Of a stretch of 64,000 bases of DNA, positions 50,951-60,690 are shown piece after piece (positions within the stretch are counted from its first letter, which is position 1; each line of letters begins with the position of its first letter). Below the pieces are notes generated by a model. It searched no databases. It was given only the letters and a program-made list of their open reading frames with translations, and was not told the origin of the DNA. The stretch is from a cyanobacterium endosymbiont of Epithemia clementina EcSB (GTDB lineage: Bacteria > Cyanobacteriota > Cyanobacteriia > Cyanobacteriales > Microcystaceae): NCBI RefSeq assembly GCF_029919255.1, contig NZ_CP123991.1:1853110-1917109 (forward strand), read 5' to 3'. Made by a program: the position numbers and the translations under genes.

Positions 50951-51502
50951 ATGACACGTAGACCTCGCGATTATAATCCCCGTTCTAGACCGCCTCGTTA
51001 TTCTTCTCCAGAACCTTCTAATTCCAAATTTAATTACGCTAATATCGCCTTATTAGGAGGAATTTTTATCTTAGGAATTGGCGTTGGTATTGGAGTTAGT
51101 TCCACCGCAAGTTTTGACCCCCAAAATGTTGCCTCACGGGAGGTCATTGACAAAAGTGTGCCTGACGCTGAACTTTGCGTTCAATTTGGAGCTAGTGCTA
51201 TTGTCACTGATATGCGGGTTTTTATTACCCTTAACCCTTTCAGTGTCTTTGTCACTCAACCAGCAATGCAACCAGGATGTGTATTGCGTCGCGCTAATAT
51301 GAGTTTACTTGAACAACAAAAGTTGATTACAGGGGAACAGGTAAGAGACTGTAAAAATCGGATGAATACTTTTGGGTTTACAGGTTCTCTTGAGACCAAA
51401 CCAGAAATTAATTGTATTTATCCCAATGATGCTGCGGGAAATCTCTTTTTGAACCCCGCAGGCTCGGTAACCCCCCCCCGTTCAGAAACCGATAATTTTT
51501 AA
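50951..51502 (+). CDS. DUF3172 protein
   Basis: A cyanobacterial/plastid-type protein of unknown function. From ATG 50951 (MTRRPRDYNPRSRPPRYSS) 183 residues: a basic Pro/Arg-rich N-terminus, one membrane helix (about 32-50), then a conserved domain with paired cysteines (ELCVQFGASA, PGCVLRR, VRDCKNRMN, INCIYP). The GTG at 50888 is in frame but family members start with the Arg/Pro-rich stretch. A run of nine C at 51471-51479 near the 3' end would be prone to slippage but the frame is kept. Confidence 0.85.
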   Translation: MTRRPRDYNPRSRPPRYSSPEPSNSKFNYANIALLGGIFILGIGVGIGVSSTASFDPQNVASREVIDKSVPDAELCVQFGASAIVTDMRVFITLNPFSVFVTQPAMQPGCVLRRANMSLLEQQKLITGEQVRDCKNRMNTFGFTGSLETKPEINCIYPNDAAGNLFLNPAGSVTPPRSETDNF

Positions 51503-51887
51503 AATTTTTAAACACTAATGCCCATCATAATCTAGCCTAAAGGAATATTTGGTTCAATGATAATCTGAGCGCGGTATTCCGAAAGAAATTCTTTTAAGCG
51601 AAAAGAAGAAAATTCAATTAATGACAATATCTAGATAAATCTTAGTTAGATATTAGGATTTTAGTTATTTTTTCCCTTAAAATGTCATCAAACTAGATAT
51701 ACAGCAAACACGACCTTAGTTCGGTGCGTTTATTAAAACATTAATAATTTAGTCGAATGACTTCTAATTTGTGAGTGAACGTAAAAGTTAAGGTTTATTA
51801 ACCTCTAACAACCTCTAAAAAATCAATAGTCATAATCAACTTAATCACTGATAATTGATAGGATTAATCAATTTCTAGTTTAAACTT
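51503..51887. other. Spacer before glmS
   Basis: About 385 bp. On the minus strand near 51530-51630 a scrap reads SLIEFSSFRLKEFLSEYRAQ then IIIEPNIPLG and a stop, apparently a lost gene's C-terminus; unidentified. Confidence 0.4.
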
Positions 51888-53774
51888 ATGTGTGGAATCG
51901 TTGGCTATATCGGAACTCAAACCGCAACGGATATTTTAATGGGCGGTTTAGAAAGATTAGAATATCGAGGTTATGACTCAGCAGGAATAGCTACTCTTCT
52001 AGAAGGCAACATTCACTGTGTACGAGCTAAGGGAAAATTGTACAATCTACGTGAAAAATTAGAACGGGATGTTAACCCCTCCCAAGTTGGCATTGGCCAC
52101 ACCCGTTGGGCGACTCATGGTAAACCTGAAGAATATAATGCCCATCCTCACATGGATGCAACCAAGCAGATAGCTGTAGTGCAAAATGGCATTATTGAAA
52201 ATTATCGAGATTTACGTGAAGAATTGATCGCTCAGGGTTATGAATTTCTCTCCGAAACTGACACAGAAGTTATCCCTCATTTAATTGCTCAATTTCTCCC
52301 TCAAACTTCGGACTATGATAATTTACTTATTGCTGTTCAAAAAACGATTCATCGTCTCAAAGGGTCTTTTGCAATTGCGGTTATTTGTGCAGACTATCCC
52401 GATGAATTGATTGTGGCGCGAAATCAAGCTCCCCTCATTATTGGCTTTGGTCAAGGGGAATTTTTCTGTGCTTCTGATGTCACTGCCCTAGTTCCTCATA
52501 CTCATGCGGTTTTGTCGATGGAAAATGGGGAAATTGCCCGTTTAACTCCTCTTGGCGTAGAAGTCTACGATTCCACCTTACAACGCCTAAAAAAACTTCC
52601 TAGAACCCTTGACTGGACAGCAACCACGGTGGAAAAACAAGGGTTTCGCCACTTTATGTTAAAGGAAATTTATGAACAACCCTCGGTGGTTAGAAGTTGT
52701 TTAGAAACCTATTTACACAATGATTGGTATGCCCAAAATGGTGACGATTTAAGTCCCATTGATTTAGGATTAGCATCTGAATTGTGCGATAACGTCGATT
52801 ATATTCAAATTGTTGCTTGTGGAACTAGTTGGAATGCTAGTTTAGTTGGAAAGTATCTACTCGAACAAATTGCGGGAATTCCGACGATGGTACAGTATGC
52901 CTCAGAATTCCGTTATTCTCCTGCGCCGATGATGGCAAATACCTTAACTATTGGTGTTACCCAGTCAGGGGAAACGGCTGATACTTTAGCCGCATTAGAA
53001 ATGGAAAAACAACGACGCATTGGGTTAGTTTATCCCTATGAAGCGCGAATTCTAGGGATTACAAACCGTCCTGAAAGTACCCTAGCCCATATGGTAGATC
53101 GTATCATAAATACCCAAGCGGGTATTGAAATTGGAGTAGCGGCCACTAAAAGTTTTACGGCTCAATTAATGGGATTTTATTTCTTAGCTATTCACTTAGC
53201 CCATCATAAACATTATTTAACAGTAGATAAGATTAATACCTTAATTGAGGGCTTACGAGAATTGCCGTCTCAAATTGAGATTATTTTAGAAAAACAAGAG
53301 AAGAAAATTGAAGAATTAGCTCACGAATTTGCTGACACTAAAGACTTTATATTTTTAGGACGTAGCATTAATTTTCCTATTGCCTTAGAAGGGTCTTTGA
53401 AATTAAAAGAAATCAGTTATATTCATGCTGCAGGATATCCTGCAGGAGAGATGAAACATGGCCCTATTGCCTTATTAGATTCTAAGGTTCCAGTCGTGGC
53501 GATCGCAATGCCAGGGCTAGTTTATGATAAAATCATATCCAATGCACAAGAGGCAAAGGCAAGAGATGCAAGGTTAATTGGGGTAACACCTATTGATAAT
53601 GATGAAGTGCGATCAACATTTGATGATTTGCTATTTGTTCCCCATGTTGATGAATTATTATCTCCGATAATTACAGTTATTCCCTTACAATTACTAGCCT
53701 ATCATATTGCTGCTAGACGGGGGCTAGATGTAGACCAACCTCGTAATTTAGCTAAAAGTGTAACCGTTGAGTAA
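51888..53774 (+). CDS. glmS: Glutamine-fructose-6-phosphate aminotransferase
   Basis: It makes glucosamine-6-phosphate, first step of UDP-GlcNAc and hence peptidoglycan and LPS. The 628-residue protein has the class II glutaminase domain starting MCGIVGYIG (Cys2 nucleophile, exposed after Met removal), GHTRWATHG, then two SIS sugar-isomerase domains (GVTQSGETADTLAAL; GRSINFPIALEGSLKLKEIS) and the C-terminal NLAKSVTVE. No glmS ribozyme or other leader structure is evident upstream. Intact. Confidence 0.96.
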   Translation: MCGIVGYIGTQTATDILMGGLERLEYRGYDSAGIATLLEGNIHCVRAKGKLYNLREKLERDVNPSQVGIGHTRWATHGKPEEYNAHPHMDATKQIAVVQNGIIENYRDLREELIAQGYEFLSETDTEVIPHLIAQFLPQTSDYDNLLIAVQKTIHRLKGSFAIAVICADYPDELIVARNQAPLIIGFGQGEFFCASDVTALVPHTHAVLSMENGEIARLTPLGVEVYDSTLQRLKKLPRTLDWTATTVEKQGFRHFMLKEIYEQPSVVRSCLETYLHNDWYAQNGDDLSPIDLGLASELCDNVDYIQIVACGTSWNASLVGKYLLEQIAGIPTMVQYASEFRYSPAPMMANTLTIGVTQSGETADTLAALEMEKQRRIGLVYPYEARILGITNRPESTLAHMVDRIINTQAGIEIGVAATKSFTAQLMGFYFLAIHLAHHKHYLTVDKINTLIEGLRELPSQIEIILEKQEKKIEELAHEFADTKDFIFLGRSINFPIALEGSLKLKEISYIHAAGYPAGEMKHGPIALLDSKVPVVAIAMPGLVYDKIISNAQEAKARDARLIGVTPIDNDEVRSTFDDLLFVPHVDELLSPIITVIPLQLLAYHIAARRGLDVDQPRNLAKSVTVE

Positions 53775-53882
53775 TTTTCAATTTTAAACTAAAAAATAAG
53801 ATCAAAAATAACGAAAATTCGTTTGTTTTGAATAGTTTGATTTGAATCTACATTAGAGAACAATCATTAATGTCTATTTAAT

Positions 53883-53929
53883 TAAGTTGATAGATGATTA
53901 TATCAGCGACATAATCATCTATCAACTTA
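53883..53929. repeat. Perfect 19-bp hairpin after glmS
   Basis: Arms TAAGTTGATAGATGATTAT (53883-53901) and its exact complement (53911-53929) with a 9-nt loop, 109 bp past the glmS stop. No T-run follows. Confidence 0.8.
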
Positions 53930-55289
53930 GTCATGTGATAGATCATCCAATAAAATAATTAACGATTCTGCTAAGTTGTCATTTTGAAGAAAGATATAAA
54001 TTATCTATTAATCATAACTAATATAACAAGATTACAAATCTCTTAGACTGTTTATTAAATTAAGAGTTCTTAAAGATAGAGTAGAATATCGTCTGAAACA
54101 ACTCTTATTTTTTTAGTATAAAAAATACGTAACTAACTAATCTACTGTTCCAATTTTTATTTTTTTTGTTGTAGATCTGTTAAACTATGTTTATATATCA
54201 AATTTAATTTATAAACGTAGTTTTTGAATTTCTATAAATTAAATTAACCAAATAATTTTATTTTAAAATAAATAACAGTTAGATTGATTCAATCAGATCC
54301 TTAAAGTCAACTATAGTTATTTTGTTAGAGATTTAATATAATTTAAACAACAACTATCAGATCCAACTTATAGGACTAAAAAACTAAGTAGTCCTGTCAT
54401 GTAAGGATATTTTTCTAGGAGTTGATTGGTTATTGTAGACGAATAACTTTTAAAAAATAAGTTTTAAAAGAGTGTTTGTCAAGTCAATTGTAAGAGACTT
54501 GTATAATACATCAGCGTAGTATAATACACAAAACAAACATCTTAATGCATTACAGAAAAAAATAAGAGATAAATTACTCAAAAAACTGTAATTTGTCTAA
54601 GATCCCCTACAAAACTTGAGTTAAACAAGATTTAAAAACACGGTTGCTATTCTCAATATCTAAGTCAAAATAAAACTAGGTTAACGATTATCTAAAATAG
54701 TAACTGCCAATAATCAAGACTACAATGGGTTTTAAAAAATAGCAGAAGACAAGGCCAAACTACCTTTTTGCCAGAATCAAGCAAAAAGTTAAAGAAAACA
54801 ATTTTAAATGCTTCCCAAAATTTCGATGTCTCAAATATTCAATGCGAGATAGAGATATATTTTTAAGTTGGTCGTTAACCGTTTCAATTCAAGAAAGCCT
54901 AAAAAGTAAAATTTTACCAATCAGTTTCACTGAATTTTACTTCATCTTCTGTCGATGAGGAGGAACTACTTTAAGTCCTTGTCCTTGCCGATGAAACTTT
55001 TTCAAATGGACTGTATTGCCTTGAGTTAACTAAAAAACTAATAATTTATCGTATTCGTTTATGATTTAATGTGGTTTAAACTACTAATAGCTACTCCACA
55101 GAATCTTGGACTCATTTAACTAAGCCTTCAAAAATTTTGTATGCACCACTGTGAGCTTGATGAAAAACTTCTATTAGAGTAGTTTAGCTGAAACTAGTTT
55201 CTCTAATTTATCCTTTACATGTATGTAAAAAAATAGTCCATAACAATCATTATTCAGGGCATAAGTTCCACAAGATGATTTATAGCCTA

Positions 55290-55530
55290 CTAGATTACAA
55301 AATACTTATTTGCAATCGGGACCTGTAATGTATTAAATTCTTTAAAGGTTCTATATCCTGACCAAGAAGAACCGATTACAATGGTCATAACTTCACCTGT
55401 TTTCATTTGAAAACAGTATTTTTTTACTATAGGATTATATCCATATGGATGATTTTCTTTGTATGGTAATGGAACTTTATCTACAAAAATACTTCCGTTT
55501 TTTTATGTTTCTCATTTTAGCTTGTTTATT
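55290..55530 (-). pseudogene. Fragment of an unidentified gene
   Basis: The minus strand is open for about 80 codons between stops: KNGSIFVDKVPLPYKENHPY, GYNPIVKKYCFQMKTGEV, IVIGSSWSGYRTFKEFNTLQ, then a TAG at 55290-55292. There is no start codon at the 5' end and flanks are noise. Composition is strongly protein-like. I do not recognise the family. Confidence 0.4.
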
Positions 55531-56147
55531 TCTTGACACCTATAAGTTTTGTTTCTGACTATTCTCTATTTTTAGTGCGTCTAACTTAGATTCTATTTAG
55601 TAATATTATTCCTCCATAGGTTAGTCATTTTTATTCGATTTATAACATCATTTTTATAAAAAAATAACTTTAACTTTTATGAATCTTTTATTTTAAAATA
55701 TCTTCTTTATTTATTTATGAGTAACTTCTGTATTAGATTATGCTTATTTTACTGCTTTTTAAGCATAAGTTAACAGTTTTATAACTAAATTGAAATAAAC
55801 TATAGCCTTCATAGTTGTGTTTTTTTGTACTTTTCTAGCTGCTTTTTGACGTAAATTATAACTACAAGGTCTAGCATAACTGATAACGCTCACTGGAATA
55901 TTTGATTAGTTATCTTCTGATTTAAAAACTGTCCTAATATTGTTGTGCTGCGACAAAATCTTAATAAATAAAAGTTGAAAGCTTTGCTTTATAAAATAAA
56001 TTCCTAAAGTTTAAAAAAGCTAATCATATAAAAGACCAATCGTATAACTATCGAGTTATTGGAGTTATCACGATTAGTCTTGTAGTTAAAATCATAAGAG
56101 TTATTAGCTATTAATTTTTTTCTCTTAGTCTAGAAAAGCTTTAATTT

Positions 56148-56696
56148 TTATTTTTTGCTGTTTACTTTATATTGAGTTTTATGAGGAGCTTTTTCCCACC
56201 AGGAATTCAGAGGATAATAGAACACAGGAGCCCATAAACTACTCAAAATTGCTGAGGACAAAACTAACTGTTGATAGTCTCTACTAATTTCTTCTAAAGT
56301 ACGTATTTTACCCACAAAATATTGAATTGCTGTAACAGTTTCTACTACAATAACCATAACAAAAACAATCAATGCAATCGAAATAAAGTCTTCTTGAAGA
56401 TAGCGTTGTTTTTGTAAACGAGCTGTCAAAAATCCTACTAAGACTAGACCAAAAACATGGGAAGGATAAGCTCCTGTCAATCCATCTTGAATCAATCCTA
56501 ATAACAGTCCTGCCATTACCCCTTGAAAAACAGTCCGATTGATACTCCAAATTACCACCCAAATTAGCACCCAATTAGTACCAATGCCCAACAACTCTGT
56601 CCCAGGCAAACGAGTAGGAGACAGTAATAAACATAGGGTCATAGACCCGCCAATCACCAAAATATTTATAAAATAATAGCGAAACCAAGACATCAT
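56148..56696 (-). CDS. mreD: Rod shape-determining protein MreD
   Basis: A membrane partner of MreC/MreB and RodA in wall elongation. The 182-residue protein has about five membrane helices and the MreD pattern (GLLLGLIQDGLTGAYPSHVFGL). It overlaps the mreC stop by 4 bp, so is translationally coupled. Last gene of mreB-mreC-mreD. Intact. Confidence 0.9.
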   Translation of the reverse strand: MMSWFRYYFINILVIGGSMTLCLLLSPTRLPGTELLGIGTNWVLIWVVIWSINRTVFQGVMAGLLLGLIQDGLTGAYPSHVFGLVLVGFLTARLQKQRYLQEDFISIALIVFVMVIVVETVTAIQYFVGKIRTLEEISRDYQQLVLSSAILSSLWAPVFYYPLNSWWEKAPHKTQYKVNSKK

Positions 56697-57442
56697 TTGC
56701 TGTCAAAAGGATAGACAATTGCCCATTCTAAATCATTAATTGGAGCCGTTAATTTAATTGTTGCCTGAGGAGCTGGACTACTTTCGAGATTCACTGACTC
56801 AACCCGTCCAATAGGTAAACCTCCTGGAAAAAGACGACTCACTGGAGAAGTAGTAATAGTGTCACCAGGATGGACCTTGGGAACTTTCTCAAAAAATCGC
56901 ATCACTACTATTCGAGAGCCTTTCCCTTCCACTAACCCCATGGTGCGACTACGACTCACCGTAGCTCCCACCCGACTCGTGGGATCGCTGATCAATAAAA
57001 CTCGGCTGGTATGGAGAGTAACATCCACCACCCGACCAATGATACCTCCAATACCGGTAACAATAAAACCAACTTCAATTCCATCTCGACTTCCTCGACC
57101 TAAAATCACTTGTTTCCACCAATCGTCTGTGCTACGCCCAATAATAGGAGCAGTGATTACTGATTGAGATTGTGTCTCAAAGTATCCCAGGAGTTTTTGT
57201 AGCTGTTGATTTTGTCGTTCTAGTTCAGCCAAACGCATTTCCAACTCTTGGATCCGGGCGTTAGTGAGTCGCTCTTGTAATAACACAGGGGGGGCTGGCT
57301 CAAAAGGACGACTAAGCCAATAATATAGTTCTAGTATAGGTGCACCCTGTGTTTGTCGAAAAAACCAACCGATTCCTAAGGCTATCACTGCCCATGTCAA
57401 TTTTGAGCCATATCGAGCATACCAACGCCTCACTATTAGCAT
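56693..57442 (-). CDS. mreC: Rod shape-determining protein MreC
   Basis: A bitopic scaffold protein linking MreB to the periplasmic synthases. The 249-residue protein has one membrane helix (about 13-30), a coiled coil (about 58-92, ARIQELEMRLAELERQNQQL) and two beta-barrel domains (VILGRGSRDGIEVGFIV, SPVSRLFPGGLPIGRVESV). It starts 56 bp behind mreB; the spacer is a 20-bp tandem repeat. Intact. Confidence 0.93.
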   Translation of the reverse strand: MLIVRRWYARYGSKLTWAVIALGIGWFFRQTQGAPILELYYWLSRPFEPAPPVLLQERLTNARIQELEMRLAELERQNQQLQKLLGYFETQSQSVITAPIIGRSTDDWWKQVILGRGSRDGIEVGFIVTGIGGIIGRVVDVTLHTSRVLLISDPTSRVGATVSRSRTMGLVEGKGSRIVVMRFFEKVPKVHPGDTITTSPVSRLFPGGLPIGRVESVNLESSPAPQATIKLTAPINDLEWAIVYPFDSK

Positions 57443-57461
57443 ATTATTGCTTGCAATTACC

Positions 57462-57501
57462 TAAGAAGAAGTTGTTTATTATAAGAAGAAGTTGTTTATT
57501 A
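57462..57501. repeat. 20-bp tandem duplication at the mreB/mreC junction
   Basis: TAAGAAGAAGTTGTTTATTA occurs twice head to tail (57462-57481 and 57482-57501). The second unit includes the mreB stop codon (57499-57501), so the duplication extended the spacer before mreC. Confidence 0.85.
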
Positions 57502-58551
57502 AATTAGACGAGAGCTTTCACTCAAAACTCGATCTAAGATTTTGGGGTTTTTGAGAACTTCTCCAGTTCCCTTCACAACACAGCGTAGAGCATCTTCAGC
57601 TACATGAGTAACAATACCAGTTTCATGGCTTAGAAGAGTATCAAGACCTCTGAGTAAAGCTCCTCCACCAGCTAACATAATTCCTCGATCAATAATGTCC
57701 GCTGCTAATTCTGGGGGAGTCCTTTCTAAAGTCCTTTTCACTGCATCGACAATAACTGCTAAAGGTTCAGCCATACTTTCTCTAATTTCTTCACCTTTAA
57801 CTGTTATGGTTCTTGGTAGGCCAGACATTAGATGTAACCCACGAACTTCCATAATGGGTTCATCTTCATGTTGTAGTGGATAGGCTGATGCTAAACGAAT
57901 TTTAATTTCTTCGGCAGTACGTTCCCCTATCACGAGATTATGAACTTTTTTCATATAGTTAATGATAGACTCGGTAAGTTCATCTCCTGCCACCCGAACA
58001 GATTCGCTAAGCACCCGTCCTTGTAAACTTAAAACCGCTACTTCTGTAGTTCCCCCTCCAATGTCAACAATCATATTGCCCGTAGCTTCGGTAACAGGTA
58101 AACCAGCACCAAGGGCAGCTGCAACCGGTTCTTCTATTAAACCCACATCTCTAGCTCCAGCCTCTCTAGCGGCATCGATTACTGCGCGACGCTCCACGTC
58201 GGTAATACCACTGGGAATTCCAATCACCATTCTTGGATTTCCTAAGGGACTCCCCTCATGGGCGCGATTAATAAATTCTTTGAGCATGATCATAGCACTT
58301 AAAAAGTCGGCGATAACACCGTCGCGCAGGGGACGCACAGCTATTACATTTCCTGGAGTACGACCTAGCATCTTTTTGGCTTCTTCCCCAACTGCTAAAG
58401 GAATTTTGCGCTCTTGATCAATAGCAACTACTGATGGTTCTTCAAGTACCACCCCTTTACCAGAAACATAGATAAGGGTATTGGCCGTCCCTAAATCTAT
58501 CCCCATATCTCTTGATAGAGAAAAACGACTAAAAAAACCAAGTTTTCGCAT
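57499..58551 (-). CDS. mreB: Rod shape-determining protein MreB
   Basis: The bacterial actin that guides lateral wall synthesis. The 350-residue protein has actin-fold motifs: phosphate-1 GIDLGTANTLIYV (17-29), phosphate-2 VDIGGGTTEVAVLS, and adenosine motif MLAGGGALLRGLD. First gene of mreBCD. Length and motifs are normal. Its retention with RodA and a class A PBP indicates a maintained cell shape. Confidence 0.96.
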   Translation of the reverse strand: MRKLGFFSRFSLSRDMGIDLGTANTLIYVSGKGVVLEEPSVVAIDQERKIPLAVGEEAKKMLGRTPGNVIAVRPLRDGVIADFLSAMIMLKEFINRAHEGSPLGNPRMVIGIPSGITDVERRAVIDAAREAGARDVGLIEEPVAAALGAGLPVTEATGNMIVDIGGGTTEVAVLSLQGRVLSESVRVAGDELTESIINYMKKVHNLVIGERTAEEIKIRLASAYPLQHEDEPIMEVRGLHLMSGLPRTITVKGEEIRESMAEPLAVIVDAVKRTLERTPPELAADIIDRGIMLAGGGALLRGLDTLLSHETGIVTHVAEDALRCVVKGTGEVLKNPKILDRVLSESSRLI

Positions 58552-58913
58552 TTTGAGTTACACCTCTTATATTAAATGACCGACTGACTAATTTAAAATG
58601 ACCCCAGAGTTAAGAATATCAATGGAATCGCAATTACCTTTCTCAATGGTAAGTCTAGCTGAATTAACGAATTTATAGTGATAAACACTCAAATTGTAAG
58701 CATAATTTATCTGTCTTTCCCCTTGCTTATTATTGATCTTATGAATTCGTTTCTTAATTGTTGATTGTTTATAAATCATAGTTTGACTCTAAACTTTTTC
58801 CATAATGGTAATGATCATCAGTTTGAATTTAGGTCAATTAAAGTCATCAAGACAATTTTCCTCTACAATAAAGGTATTTTTACACTAAATTACTGGTTAA
58901 AGTTAACAGATAA
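58552..58913. other. Divergent spacer mreB / ssb
   Basis: About 360 bp AT-rich; must hold promoters for mreBCD and ssb. A 63-codon minus-strand frame at 58588-58779 looks like chance. No clear motif. Confidence 0.5.
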
Positions 58914-59282
58914 ATGGGGTTAAACGTCGTTAATTTAGTGGGTCGTGCAGGTGCTGATCCACAGGTCAAGTATTTTGACTCAGGAAAAGTTTTATGTGAA
59001 CTTTCTTTGGCAGTTAGTCGTCGTAGTGGTAGGACTGATGTGCCAGACTGGTTTAGACTCAAAATTTGGAATAAACCAGCCGAAATAGCAGCCAACTACG
59101 TAAGAAAAGGAGCATTAATTGGCATTCAAGGAGAATTAATCATTGAAACCTGGACTGATCGCAATACTGGAGCGAATCGTTCTAGTCCAGTAATTGTAGT
59201 AGATCGACTAGAACTATTAGGGTCCAAGCGGGATAATGATTCAGAATCAATTAATAGCTATCAAGAAGCTGATGAATTCTAG
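58914..59282 (+). CDS. ssb: Single-stranded DNA-binding protein
   Basis: A 122-residue OB-fold protein (MGLNVVNLVGRAGADPQVKYF, VPDWFRLKIWNKPAEIAANYVRK, GELIIETWTDRNTGANRSSP). It matches the cyanobacterial SSB form with a short C-terminal tail ending EADEF, an acidic, Phe-terminated end like that which recruits partner proteins in other SSBs. Intact. In front of it is the mreB promoter region; behind it a glycosyltransferase gene, unrelated in function. Confidence 0.92.
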   Translation: MGLNVVNLVGRAGADPQVKYFDSGKVLCELSLAVSRRSGRTDVPDWFRLKIWNKPAEIAANYVRKGALIGIQGELIIETWTDRNTGANRSSPVIVVDRLELLGSKRDNDSESINSYQEADEF

Positions 59283-59339
59283 CAGATTGAGTTAACCGTT
59301 CCTTCTTTTTAGAAACGATAGCGATCGACTCAGTAACTT

Positions 59340-59347
59340 GCGATCGC
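59340..59347. repeat. HIP1 octamer
   Basis: GCGATCGC, the cyanobacterial HIP1 sequence. Other exact copies are at 4727, 8238, 17923, 38263, 50612 and 53499, each inside a gene; this one is intergenic, with a one-base variant 20 bp before it. Confidence 0.9.
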
Positions 59348-59449
59348 TCCAAGGGATCTTCCGTCTTTTCACTGATGGAACAACCTGAAACTCGTCTTAT
59401 CTTCTCTTAACGACCTTTGTGACCTTACCCAAGAAAAGGGATAACAGTT

Positions 59450-60610
59450 ATGAAATATGCCCTAGTTCACGAATGGTTGACCCCCAAAGCAACGGGTGGG
59501 TCAGAGTTGGTTGTTGAAGAAATTTTACAGCACATCAAAGCGGATCTGTATGCCCTAATTGATTTTGAATCTACTAATCCCCAAAGCTATCTTTACGGAC
59601 GCTCAATAGGGTCTACTTTTCTACAACATTTTCCCCTAGCGCGTAATGGAGTCCAAAAATATCTACCCTTGTTGCCGATTGCTATAGAACAGTTTGATCT
59701 GCGAAACTATGATGTTATTTTGTCATCGTCCCATGCAGTAGCAAAAGGAATTCTAACCAGTCCTAACCAACTTCATGTTTGTTACTGTCATACTCCAATG
59801 CGCTATGCTTGGGACTTAACCTTTGATTATTTGCAAAATTCTCCTGCCGGTAAAGGAATTGCCGGTCTTATGACCCGCTATCTTTTACATCGTTTGCGTC
59901 AATGGGATGTGGCCAGTGCCAATCGAGTTGATTACTTTATTGCTAATTCTCATCACACGGCACGTCGAATCTGGCGTTGCTATCGTCGACAAGCAAAAGT
60001 TATTTATCCTCCTGTAAACCTTGAACGGTTTGATTTTACTCCCCACAAAGAAGATTTTTATCTGAGCGTTTCCCGATTGGTAAGTTATAAAAAGATTTCA
60101 TTAATAGTGCGGGCATTTAATCAATTGGGTTATCCTTTAGTTATTATTGGTGACGGTCCTGATCTTCCCTTAATTCGCCAATTGGCTAAGTCCAACATTA
60201 AGGTATTAGGGAATCAACCTAATCAGGTAGTTGAGCAATATATGGCTAAGGCAAAAGCCTTTGTATATGCTGCTTGTGAAGACTTTGGAATTGCCCTAGT
60301 CGAAGCCCAAGCTTGTGGAACCCCGGTTATTGCTTATGGAGGAGGTGGTGCGCTAGAAACAGTGCTCGATATTCGTCAAGATCCCCAAAAGGGAACAGGA
60401 ATCCTTTTTTCTTCCCAGACTTCAGGAAATTTAGTTAAAACCGTTGAAACTTTTCAAGAGTTTCAACATCTGATTAAATCGGAAAGCTGTCGTCTACAGG
60501 CAGCTAAATTTACTCCGAAAATCTTTGAAATGTCTTATTTAGCGTTTTTAAAAGATTGTGAGAAGGACTTTGTCCAAAAAAGTTCTGAGAAAAATTCCCG
60601 ATTTTTATGA
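59450..60610 (+). CDS. Glycosyltransferase family 4
   Basis: A retaining GT-B glycosyltransferase probably adding a hexose in exopolysaccharide or LPS synthesis. The 386-residue protein starts MKYALVHEWLTPKATGGSE with the Gly-rich acceptor loop, has CYCHTPMRYAWDL mid-domain, VSRLVSYKK at the start of the donor domain and the E-X7-E motif EDFGIALVEAQACG. It is 80 bp upstream of a polyprenyl-phosphate sugar-transferase gene on the same strand; together they would start and extend a lipid-linked sugar chain. Confidence 0.92.
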   Translation: MKYALVHEWLTPKATGGSELVVEEILQHIKADLYALIDFESTNPQSYLYGRSIGSTFLQHFPLARNGVQKYLPLLPIAIEQFDLRNYDVILSSSHAVAKGILTSPNQLHVCYCHTPMRYAWDLTFDYLQNSPAGKGIAGLMTRYLLHRLRQWDVASANRVDYFIANSHHTARRIWRCYRRQAKVIYPPVNLERFDFTPHKEDFYLSVSRLVSYKKISLIVRAFNQLGYPLVIIGDGPDLPLIRQLAKSNIKVLGNQPNQVVEQYMAKAKAFVYAACEDFGIALVEAQACGTPVIAYGGGGALETVLDIRQDPQKGTGILFSSQTSGNLVKTVETFQEFQHLIKSESCRLQAAKFTPKIFEMSYLAFLKDCEKDFVQKSSEKNSRFL

Positions 60611-60662
60611 GCAGAATTGCCATAATTTAGGTCGTCTGGCTTTATGATCGGGAATGTGTGGT

Positions 60663-60682
60663 GTGATGTGATGTGATGTGAA
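60663..60682. repeat. 5-bp tandem repeat at a ribosome site
   Basis: GTGAT three times (60663-60677) then GTGAA, running directly into the AAGGAG ribosome site of the next gene. A length change here would alter the mRNA leader but not the reading frame. Confidence 0.75.
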
Positions 60683-60690
60683 GGAGTAAG

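Larger units (their letters stand above)
53775..56147. other. 2.4 kb spacer with remnants
   Basis: No intact gene. It contains the hairpin at 53883-53929, a possible transposase trace at 54930-55200 (plus-strand LVLADETFSNGLYCLEL and YSTESWTHLTKPSKIL, with many stops), and the coding fragment at 55290-55530. The rest is extremely AT-rich. Confidence 0.6.

Noticed and set aside
57962-58417. 151-codon frame opposite mreB
   Set aside because: Antisense shadow; mreB has all actin-fold motifs in the other strand.
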